Source: Marthasterias glacialis (taxonomy: Eukaryota > Echinodermata > Asteroidea > Forcipulatida > Asteriidae). Taken from it: 64,000 nucleotides of DNA. The notes beneath the pieces are model-generated. The model worked only from the letters and a program-made list of their open reading frames with translations. It ran no database searches and had not been told where the DNA came from. A program made the translations under genes and the position numbers. The stretch is taken from positions 20,278,754 through 20,342,753 of the forward strand of contig OU452229.1 of NCBI GenBank assembly GCA_911728455.2, given 5' to 3'. Positions 12,901 to 24,900 of this stretch are shown here, piece by piece; the stretch's first letter is position 1, and each line of letters opens with the position of its first letter.

Positions 12901-15900
12901 CTGTTTCATAGAAGCAGCCGTATGATATTAGGCCCTGTTTGAGGCATGTACTCCACTGAGAAATGTATTTTTCATAGAACGTATGCTTGTGTTGAAAGTG
13001 ACACCCGTGCATATATGTATGTGGGTTTGCATTACTCGTGTATGACTGACTATTATGCATTCCATTGACAGATTCTCTATAACGCACAGAAAATATTAAA
13101 AGCACTGATATGGAAATAACTGTAACCAAATGTTTAGAGAGGGGCTCCAAGGTCAGTTCAGTTTTGGATGCACTCATTTCAGAGTCCTCCTAGAAGTTCG
13201 GACACACCGTTACTAGTCTCTAACCTCAAATTGAAATAGTGTAAAATGCCAATGTGTTTGATACCTTTCCAGTGCATATTTTGTCAAAATCCTAAAACGT
13301 CCAACGGCGTCAAATCTACGGGTCTGTACATTCTTTTTTAGCTCACTCCTGAATTTGGATGATATTCAATCAAAGCGGAATTTGAATTTGGTCTCTTAGC
13401 TATCGCAAAAATTCCTTCTTGGAATGCGCAGACCAATTTGTCGACATCTAATGACGTCATGCTTTCAAACTTCGCTCTCAGAGAAAGAGTATCAAATAAA
13501 GTGGCATTTTACACCATTTTTAACGTGAGGTTGGAGACTTGTAAATTTTTTGTCCCACTTTCATGAGGACTCTCTCTGTTGGAAAATGAGTGCATGACAA
13601 AAACTGAATTGGACCTTGGAGCCCGTCTTTAGGCTTTTACAAAGGTTCGTACTGGACCATGGATGCACCGACATGGCTTCAAAATGTAGGGGAAGTTAAG
13701 CGCTCCAGTCCATCTATAAAGCTCGATGGTTTAACCAGTTCACAGTTTTTACCCCCGCACTGAAAAACCGCTGAGAGGATGGGAATGAATTTAGTCTTCT
13801 TAAAAAAAAAGCAACAGTGTGATAACCCTTAAAAGTCCCTGCTTACATTGGTAAAGACTCTGTAAATGTTTCAATTCTTTGCACAAATCAAGATATATGT
13901 AATTAAACCACCTGTGAAAATGTCAGCTCATTTTGTTGTTTAGTTTGCGAAAAAAAACGGTAAAAATGCATTCAGTTTTTTTGTACGCATTCGTACAGGC
14001 AGAGTTTTCGTCTCACTGAGACAGAAACAAGTTTTGGATCTTATTTCATTTATTATTTAAAAACAATAACACTTCAGGCAGAAATATTTCAAGGGAAGGT
14101 TTTCTACCATCATTATCTTTATACCATGTAAGGTGTATGTAAATCTGTGAACGTTTATGTTTTTCTTCTTACCAATGTTGAGCTGGGGCTTTAACAGAAT
14201 TTTGAAGTTAGAAACTTAATGTAGTAAGGCAGCCAGATGAAATGAAACAGAAAAACCTTCAAGACATAAAGGGGGGAATGAACTATCAAGTTTCAGTTTT
14301 GGATGTGGCTATGAGCTATAAGCAGTTATGTGATAGCATTGTTTATTTGATTGCTTCCTGTAGAAGGTAAACAATGAAACTTGGTTGTAATTTTTTTAAA
14401 TATTTTTTTTATATTTTTTCCCCTCTCTGAAATAGTACAAAAGGCCTATCAAGCCTATTATACCATGAAGGCCAACCCTTGTACTCAAAAGACGTAATAG
14501 CTGTTCCGACATGCTGTCAGGGCAGCTATTGTTTCTGTCAACATTTTATTTTTTATTATTACTACTATTATTCTTGATTTCCCCCGAAACTCCATTGACT
14601 TAACATGTGACTTTTCTACGTACAATAGCTCATTTTTAGAAGAACAAAACACTAGTCACTACATAAACATTTTTAATTTATAGCTGTTCCGACATGCTGT
14701 CGTAACAGCTATTGTTTCTGTCGAGATTTTTATTTTTTTTTATTGTTATTATTATTATTTTTATTATTATTATTATTATTATTATTGTTCTTTATTTCCC
14801 CCGAAACCCCATTGACTTAACATATAACTTTTCTGCGCGCATTAACTTATTTTTAGAAGATTAAAACATTCAATTTCATAAAGTCGTAATCTTTATATTG
14901 TTTTGTAGCTTACAGCCCATGTGACATTTTATTTACAAACATAAGCCCACTTTGACCTTCACGGCCGGTCGAAATAGGAAGCTCTATACTTAGCCAAATG
15001 TCATGTAGTACCGAGTAGTGGGTTACATTACGTTACTATGCCCAGGGCCCACTTTCATAAAGCTGTTAAGCTGGAAAATGCTGCTAAACAATTTGTTTCT
15101 GTTGAGCAAAAATTAGCAGGGAACCATTCACTATTAACAATAAACACTACATGGTATTTTGGCCGGTAACCTGTTACTGCTAAGCAAGTTTTTTTTCTGT
15201 TTTTTTTTTTTATTGTGCTACCATATGAAACTGGGCTCTGGTAGTTGTAATACAAGATACAATTATGAGGTTTGTTATTGTTCTTGTGTTTCACAGTTGA
15301 AAGCTGTCAAGACTGGTTCGGTATCATGGGCAGCAGCCACATCACTGTCGTACTTCTATATGGTAAGTCTTAAACACAAAACTGGTGTGGCTTGTGCGTA
15401 AAGTGCTCGCCTCTCACCAATGTGTCCTCGGTTCGAGTCCTGGCTAGGGGCCATATGTGAGTAGAGTTGTGCGTCGGTTTTCTCCTTTGCCATGAGGGTT
15501 TTTTCTTCAGGCCATCCAGTTTTCCTACCTCCGGAAAAAACCAAACACTTTTGATCTCAGGCTGTGGCTGGCTGCAGAAGGCACCCTGAAGTGCCTGCAG
15601 CTCGACCACGTGTAGCCGCATCCTTCGCAATTCAGCTTCTCAGCTGCCAGTTAGGATGATTAGCCTCCCAAACTACTATTGTTTTGTTGTTATTACTATA
15701 CACACAATACTTAAGAGCAACTCGGTAAATTATATGCGCCAGAAAGCCACTGCCAGCGGCTAGAAAATTAAAAACAAATTGTTATTAATTAATTCCATCA
15801 CAGCTGCGCATTATATTCCATAGTGACAGCATTAAAGTAAGTGTTCACATTGAGTTCAGTGCCCATGTCCTGACGTATATTGTCCCTTTTCTAAAGAATT

Positions 15901-18900
15901 TCCTAGTGGGGTCCATTGTTCCTGTTGAGATTGCCATGTGGGGTCTATGGGCCATTTTTTAGACAGCAAGAGGGCACAATACTGTTACTATTTTGAAAGT
16001 ACAAAAATATTTCAGAACATTAAAAATACACATTTTCCAAGCAAATATCTTACACTGATTACATTGTAAAACTGTCAAAAAAATCCTCAAAAGTTATATA
16101 TATTAACTGCTTTATTAGAAGTCTAATAGACCTATTGCGCGACCAATGTTTACATGTCATCACGTGACCTATTGTGGGTACTACGTTATCTGAGCTGATG
16201 GCAAACTATGTGCAAATACACGCCAAGACCGACAGAGTCACACCAAAAGTCGGCTTTTGGTAATAATAACACAGTTACTAAGCCATTTTATTAAAGTTGT
16301 ATGTTGTGACATTGATATTAATCACATTACTGTTTCATAAACTACCACAATACCAGTATTCTACTACAAAAGAGGTTTATTTTGAGTTATGCACTGCCGG
16401 CGTCGGACGACTATGTAGCCATTCGCCTGTTATTTTGTTTGTAATGTAGGCCTAAATCACTGTAAAAAAGGGTATAGAACGGTAGAAAAAAGTGAGCATT
16501 TATACCTAGCCTTGCGAAATTTCAAAAAGGCAAAGAAATCACACAGTTTTGGAAAGCAATTTGCGCAGGTCAATGGTTTCAAATAGTTGGTCAACTTGCT
16601 GGAAAAATGTTACCAAGATTAGGTTGGAATATTATTAAAGGGGGATCAAGACCAGAACCGAGGCAACAGACCATGGGTCCAATAGACCTTTATCATGCTG
16701 CCGCCATCTTGGTCATGTGCCCTGCATCCAATAACAGTAATGGATGCTGATGTTCGTTGTTCAAAAAGGAACCTGACTATTTTCCCTTCCAGCCTCGGTT
16801 TGGTTACATTTATTTGAATGGGAGAAAAACAAGATGGCTGCACCATGATAAAGGTCTATTGTAGTCCAGGCCCTGAAAATTATGTGAGGGATTCTGATTT
16901 TTTTATTTTATTTTTTTTTTTTGAACAAATAACACAGAGAGGTCTCGTCAAATTATGTGTTTGATTTGTTGCAGGTCTCAGCGTGGGGAGGGTATGTTTT
17001 CATCATCAATTTAATTCCCCTTCATGTATGTGTGTTACTGCTGATGGGAAGGTTCTCGTACAGGATTTATGTAGGTAAGCACCGTCACCTTCCGGGCAAA
17101 TCTCAAAGAACATTATTTGTAATATTTACCCATACACCGATGTGTGTTGAGCACTGTATGCTCAGTACTTACCCGAGTCCTGTGAAAAAATTCACAGGCA
17201 TTTTCCTCGGGTGGGATTCGAAGCCACGACCCCTGCCATTCTAGGGCAGACGTCTTACCAACTAGTAGACTACCGAGACTGCCTGGTAGCCAGAGGCAGT
17301 TCGAATCCCATTAGCAGCGGGCAGCGCAACCATTATGATAGATGTTAATTTTTGCATCAGGGACAAAGAATATTATTTGTAATTTTTACCCATACACCGA
17401 TGTGTGTTAAGCACTGTATGCTCAGTACTTTCCCGAGTCCTGTGAAAAAATTCACAGGCATTTTCCTCGGGTGGGATTCGAACCCACGACCCCCGCCATT
17501 CTGGAGCAGATGTCTTACCAACTTTAAAAAAAAAAAATTTGCATCTATCTTAAAATCTCAAAGTACCTCATAAAGACACAAGGCTGGTAATCACCCCCAC
17601 CCCTGTCAGCCCCTCCAGAGCCCCTTGAAAGCTCACTGATTATAAAGTTCATACAAGTACAGATCCTCCAGAGAAACATTTCCATCTGATGGGAAGTTCT
17701 CATACAGGATCTGTGTAGGTAAGTACCGTGACCTTCCAGGCAAATCTGAAAGTGCCTCATAAAGACACAGTACAGGGATTGTAATTACCCCCCTCTGACA
17801 TTTTTTGTATTTCAAATATCAAGTAATAAACCACAATGGAAACTGGGTAAATTTGATTCAATTTTGGGGTGAACACAGTCAACTTTTCTTTTTTCACCCC
17901 AAAATTGTATTAAGTTTGCCCGGTCAGTTTATGACTTGATAACCTAAATTGTAATTTTTTCTTTTATTTTTTTTCATTTTTGTTTGTTCTTTTTTTTCTT
18001 TTCTTTTCTGTCCTCTTTCGGCCACAGCTTTTACAGTGTTCTACATCTTAGGGACGGTGTTTTCAATGCAGGTGCCTTTTGTTGGTTTTCAGCCTGTACG
18101 TACCAGTGAGCATATGGCCGCAGCAGGTGTGTATTGACTCAATTCTACCCGCCGTCATCAACGGCCATAAGTCTTAGTCGCGCCATTTTAGGAATCGTTT
18201 TCCCTGTGTGTGACTGTGAAGTGTGCATTGGTGGTGTGGCTAGCATTTATTTATTTATTTTTTTTGGTAGGGGGGCAAAAGGGGGGCACGGATATTTGTA
18301 GAGGGGGCGATTTCAGTTTTTATTGCCTGATTAGAGCAACTTTCAAGGTGTCCAGAGGCTGTCAGGGGTGGGGGGGGGGGCAAGAGATGTTCCACAGGGA
18401 GGCAGCTGCCCCCCCCGGCTACGCACTGGTGTGCATGTTAGCTGAGAGTCACATTTGTATCCGACAAGTTTTCAAGAAATTCATCTTAAACCTACCCTCA
18501 AAAAGTTGATTGAAATTGGTGCTAATATGTTCAGTAGTGAAAAAAGAGCGCCAAAAAAAGATTCATGTTCCCTTTAAAAAGTTGATTGATATTGGTGCTA
18601 ATGTTTTCAGTAGAGAAAAAAGAGCACTTAAAAACAGATTCATGTTTTCCATGTTTTTTGCCTTTTAAGCTGAGAAAAGTCGATTAGAATTTGGACTTAA
18701 TTTTCTTCCATAATGACAGTCTCCCTCCCGCAAATCGGCAAAACTTTGCCATGGCTTTAAAGTCTCTGTGGTGCACAGGTGCAGTTTCAGTCAGCCAGGG
18801 AAAAAAATATATATATATACATATATAGGAAATAATAAATGTTTCACCCTAGTGTGACATGGTTAATAATGCAGTCAGGTACACATTGATCATTAAACCA

Positions 18901-21900
18901 ACTCTCATGCATATTTAATTGTATCTCATTAAAGATGCGAATATAAAGTAAGAACTTTCATGTCAGTTCTCATTTAAGGACTCACCCTGAACACTAGCCC
19001 GGCGTACATTGTCTAGTAAAACCTACTATGGGCTAGCAAACACCACTTCTCAACTTGCCCCGTGGGCCACTTAAAACTGTGCAACTTACTTGTTTATAAA
19101 TGCTCATACTTCTTCCTTTTCAGATGTGAATAATACATTTCAGAAATGTGTTAAGTTATTTTTGAGTGTGTGAGTGTAACTTCATTTGACCGTTAAACTG
19201 GTTGTGATCGCTACCATTAGCATCAGAAAGATACATTGGTGACTTTACATATTTAAAATTTGAGGAACAAAAACTTCCTGGTGGCAAGTCAAATGCACAG
19301 TTTACTAGCCCCTTGGGCTACTTTACAAAAAGCTTAAGCTCCCTTTGCCCTAATATTTTTCCTGAAAATCGTGAACATGGCTTCAAAAGAAAACAAGGCA
19401 CGGTTCTTTTGTGTCCAAATCTCTGATGGTACATTAATGGTGATGTAGAGTGTCAGTAAACTATCTCAAATTTTACATGCTGGAAAATTAATGGATTCAT
19501 CTCCAGACAAAATGAACACTGCTACCCAATTTACAGATTTTTTTTTTTATTTGATTTTTTTTTTTTTTTTTTTTTTTACAATCTCTTCCCTGTGAAGTGC
19601 ATGTATTTTTTAGTTAAAACTGATACAGGCTGGCACAGGCTTTGGTTGTTTTTCTGGGTTTTTTTTCCCCCTCGGTTCCCCCCCCCCCCCCCCAATTTCA
19701 ATTAAAGAAGGTAACATTTATTTCAATCATCGGTTTAAAAAAACTACCTATAACTCACCCGTTAACCAATATATCAAGAAAACACTGGAAACCGGGGTGT
19801 GTTTGGTGTGTGTGTGTGTGGGGGGGGGGGGGTGTTTTATCCAACTACCCCAAATCAAAACAAGAAACTACTTTTAGATGTTTGTTTTTCCCAAACATGA
19901 CAGTTTTGTAGACAAAACAATTTTCACAGTAATTGCTATCCTAACCAGGCTCAGAGATAAAGTAATCTTTTAGAACATTCCTTTTTAATGTTTGATCTCT
20001 AATCCTCATCGAAGCTGTAGACTGCCTTTAAAAACACATCTGTCGGGCGGTGAAAAACACCTTCGATTTGAGGCATGCATAAATATCCATCTCTTATGCC
20101 TCAAAACTGATATTCTTGCCTGTGCATTTTAATTTGAGTAGTGCAATTGGATTAGTCAGTGAGGTGTCCAGCAAGTGGAAAAAGAGCCAAAAATGCATAC
20201 TGTGGAGTATTCAAAGCCTAAGGCAAATCCATATAAATCAGTCAGTAGGAATTGCAATTATTTCTCAGAATGTAGCAGGATTATCGTCTCGGCTGTTACT
20301 TTAAAAACAGGCATGTGATTTCTCAGGTTTTTCCCTGATTTCAGGATTTTCTCAAAATCTCATTCAGCCTTCAAATTTTCTTGAAAGGAAGTAAAAAGCA
20401 GTCGCCAAAGGGAAGAAGCAATAGTCCACTATATGTCCAACCCCGTAGTTTTGTCTTTCTGGTGAGTCTGTAAACCAGAATAGTAACCTTGAGGAGGTTC
20501 TGGGCCTAGAATAAGGGGGAACCCAGGCCCACAAGCCATTTTCAGAAATGTTCTCTTTCGGGAGATCTTAGCCCTGTTAGAAGCCTTGTTGCTTCTTTAA
20601 TGGTGGCAGGTTAGTCTCTCACTTCAAGAGTTATCACAAGTGGCCCAAGCTGCTCTGGGGAAATCAGTGTCAGCCAGACCTAATAATGAATATTATTTCT
20701 CACGGCGGGGCATGTTTTGTTTTGATTTCGTGTCTCAACACACCCAGGTACCTTTGCGCTGCTCCAGGCCTATGCATTCCTGAAATACGTCCAAGATTTC
20801 CTGTCCAAGAAGGAGTTCAGGGCGTTGTTTTTCTTTGGCGTGTTGGGAACGGCTGGCGTTGTGTTCCTAGCCGTCGTTCTTCTAACGTATGCAGGTAAGA
20901 CTGACATGAAAGCAGTGGGAGGAGATGGGGTTGGGGGGTGGCCGGAACTGATCCTAGTCAATGAATATCTGTTTCGTTACTGAGCCTCTGTGCCAAGGAG
21001 CATTGTTTTTCTTATGCGTTGAGGGAACAGCTGGCGTTACGTTTCTTCTTCCTAGGTAGGCATAAGATTAGCGTAAAAGAGCAGGGATGGGTCGGGGACA
21101 TTTACCAAGTTTATAACTGTTTTGTTATTGAACCTTAGAGTTTCAATTTTAAGAATCTTCAAGATAAAAGCAAATATCAGGGACCTCGTAAACAACGTGT
21201 AAGCTTGGCTTTAACAAGCAAGCAGGGAATCTGATACTAGCATTTACATTAACTAGGCCTTTTTGGGGTAGGTTGGGGGTCAAACCATAAGTGTGGTAAA
21301 CCAGATGCAATTAGACTTCTAATAAAGCAGTTAATATACAACTTTTGATGGGTTTTTAATTGGCATTTTTACAATGTAATCAGTGAATGATAACTGCTTG
21401 GAAATTTTTAATGTTTTGAAATATTTTTGATACTTTCAAAATGAAAATTAATATTGCTCCCTGTTGCTGTCAAAAATACAGCCTGTTGCTTTCTTTTTTC
21501 CACTGGTGAAGTGTTTCTGCTGAGGGAGAGAAAAAAACTTTATATGCTTGGCAAACTTGTATCCTTAGATATGTTGCATGACATGTGAGTTTTCCCCTGA
21601 TTAGCATGATAGTTGAGTTTTCCTGTAATTGTAGAAGATAGTATTTCCTGTGATTTTCTGGAATCAGGAAAAGTTCACCTGGATGCACTTTGTCCTTTCC
21701 TGAAAAGTTTTTCAACTTCTGATATTTATATAGTGATATGGGGCATGCTGTCTCGCTAAGCATAATCAGTTTAGTAGTGCAGTCTTTACTCAGACTGCTT
21801 GGGCCCCACGCTAAGCATGATCAGTTCAGCAGTGCAGTCTTCACTCAGACTGTTTGGGCCCATGCTAAGCATGATCAGTTTGACAGTGCAGTCTTCACTC

Positions 21901-24900
21901 AGACTGTTTGGGCCCCGCGCTAAGCATGATCAGTTTGACAGTGCAGTCTTCACTCAGACTGTTTGGGCCCCACGCTAAGCATGATCAGTTTGGCAGTGCA
22001 GTCTTCACTCAGACTGTTTGGGCCCCACGCTAAGCATGATCAGTTTGGCAGTGCAGTCTTCACTCAGACTGTTTGGGCCCCTCGCTAAGCATGATCAGTT
22101 TGACAGTGCAGTCTTCACTCAGACTGTTTGGACCCTGCACTAAGCATGATCAGTTTGGCAGTGCAGTCTTCACTCAGACTGTTTGGGCCCCGCGCTAAGC
22201 ATGATCAGTTTGGCAGTGCAGTCTTCACTCAGACTGTTTGGGCCCCACGCTAAGCATGATCAGTTTGGCAGTGCAGTCTTCACTCAGACTGTTTGGGCCC
22301 CTTGCTAAGCATGATCAGTTTAGTAGTGCAGTCTTCACTCAGACTGTTTGGGCCCCACGCTAAGCATGATCAGTTCAGCAGTGCAGTCTTCACTCAGACT
22401 GTTTGGGCCCCTTGCTACCATAGCGTTGATAAGTTTAGTAGTGCAGTACTCAATCCAAAGGAATCAGACCCAGATCTTTCATTTGAATGACATCAGGGGA
22501 TGTCGGAAGCTAATCAAGATTCTGCAGAGGTGTAACGGCATAATTCTGTTGATTTTTGTTGTTGATATATTTCTTTAGGTTATATTGCGCCGTGGAGTGG
22601 GCGGTTCTATTCCCTGTACGATACAGGGTAAGTATGCTCTGGTCCAGTCTCTTAATTCAACAAGACACAAATCAAAACAAACTTAATGAACCAATCTCAC
22701 CAGTGATGCCGTGGGATGAGGTTCACCAACTTCTGGAATTGAAGTTGTCTTATTCAACCCATTCTTTGTACACTTATTCCAGAGCAGGAAGTACTTGAAT
22801 CTCACCAGTGATGCCGTGGGATGAGGCTCACCAACTTCTGGAATTGAGGATTGCCATCTATTTAGATGTTCACAGGAAAAAAAAAACCGGTGTTGTAATA
22901 TTTGTTTACCAATGCCTCATACATTTTCAAATTATCTTGTTTATTATCAACTGCTTGTAAAGGTGTCTGAACCCTCGTGTTTGTTTTCAAAGAAATGTCA
23001 AGTACTTCCTGCTCTGGAATAAGTGTACAAAGAATGAGTTGAATAAGATAACTGCAAGTAGCGGGGGGAAAAAATGTATCGATTGCAAATAGGTTTTAGT
23101 TTGTTTTTCGCTCAATAATTTCCAGAGAACATGGGGGTAATACTGATTTGTTGTTGGGACTTGCTCCATAGTTAAAACAAAACCATAAAATGAAAGACTG
23201 AGTAAATTCAACATTCAGGCTTATTTATTTCCATTTTCCACTGAAAACCAAAATGTGATAATCAAAGTGGGGAAAAAAAGTCACGACTAACACTCCCCCT
23301 CTTACGTTGATGTCTGCAGATATGCAAAAATCCACATTCCCATCATAGCGTCTGTGTCTGAGCATCAGCCGACGACCTGGGTTTCTTTCTTCTTCGACCT
23401 TCATATCTTAGTCTGCACCTTCCCGGCCGGCCTGTGGTTCGTCATTAAGGACATCAACGACGAGAGAGTCTTTAGTAAGTACCATAATTCTTAGATATGA
23501 TCGTCGTGACGAGTTTGTGTTTTATCCCCTGCTGATTTGTGCAAAGGCAGGACTGTACTCTGGGCAGAGTGATCCTTTTATTGCGGTACCCGCTCCTAGT
23601 TACAGGATGTGGGGCTTGGCTTCCAGTGGAACAGGCTAGGCCTATCCATTAAGCCTAACCCATCATAGCAACTTCTTGGTCGCTGCGCTTTATTACGTGG
23701 ATGAAAATGTGCGTCTCTGCCGCACGCTCATCGGGCGCTTCTCTTCACACACAAACTGCACAACGCAGCTTGTTTTATGTAGTTGTAATGGGATTTTGAA
23801 CGAGAAAGACTCTGCTAGAGTGGAAGGCGTGAGGCCATTAACTATTTTTTTGCATTTGTAACCACGGGTCAGTTTGACTGGTGAGCAGTTTGCTACGACC
23901 AATTGTATTTTGGGGGGATTTTGACGTGTCCGACGTTTTGTGCATAGTCCTGATTTTGATTGGTCAGTGCATTTAGGGGCGGAGCTTGAATCGGTCTATT
24001 CCATGCCAATTCCATGCCAATTCAAGTTCAGAACTTATACAGCCCGGCAGTTGATTGTTTCGAATGGTTGATCAAATTAATTTCAAATGTAGGCCTGATA
24101 CTTCATGGAGGCAATAGCCCCCCGTTGCCCCAAGGCTCGATTTCACAAAGCACTAAGATTCATCTCAAGATGAGTTGTCGGTATTACCATAGTAATTTTA
24201 CATCACACTTTGCTTAGCAATTAAGAGTGATTCACAGTTAAGATCTATCTTAGCTCTCTGTGAAATCAGCCGAAGGTCATTGCCTTGGTGCCCTTTAGTT
24301 GTTCCAGTGCAAATTTACAATATCCTCTTAGTACCTTTTATCAAGAAGAAAATGCCTTGGTGCCCTTGCCCTTTCAAGAACGACGCGATCAGGCCTGCAA
24401 ACGTTATGGAAAGTAGGATAGTTGTAATTCAATTTTTGCCCATTTTCCTTTCAGTTGTTCTGTATGCCCTGAGTGCGGTCTACTTTGCCGGTGTGATGGT
24501 TCGCCTGATGCTCACCCTCACCCCGGTTGTTTGCATCTTGGCGGCCATTGCAATCTCCAAGACCCTGACGGAGTATCTTGCCGATGACTCGGACGGGAAG
24601 AAGAAAGATGAAGACGAGGGGGAGGAGACTGAGGAGGATGAGGAGGAGGTGGATCGTAAGAACAGGAAGCTCTATGACAAGGTCAGACTCGCGGTTGTCT
24701 TGCGAGATAAATCAGAAGGCCTTTTTTGTTTACCTTAATTTTAGAATTATTGCAAGAGACAGATATGGTTTGAGTACTAGTTCCTGTTCTCTCAAAAGTG
24801 TTCTCAAATTCGCTTTTTGCTTGGTTGTCCAAAATATCTTGAACTAGCCTTGTAGCTGGAAACAATAAAACACCACTTTACAATGTAAACACCACTTTGG

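Larger units (their letters stand above)
7423..15296. other. STT3B intron d-e, 7.9 kb
   Basis: Largest intron in the window. It contains the SINE at 8383, family F at 9713, family E and a palindrome at 10651-11076, MITE A pair at 12536, foldback at 13141, tandem duplication at 14497 and MITE A at 15045. Nothing coding was recognised; 11100-12500 is mostly unassigned apart from a MITE B fragment at 11128-11213. Confidence 0.7.

Noticed and set aside
21738-22578. Open frames across the 55-bp array, and the idea that the array is a CRISPR
   Set aside because: Units are contiguous, without unique spacers, in an animal intron with no cas genes.
24280-24738. 152-codon open frame starting in a MITE
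   Set aside because: The true exon is 24455-24681; the start in the MITE and the tail after 24681 are intronic.
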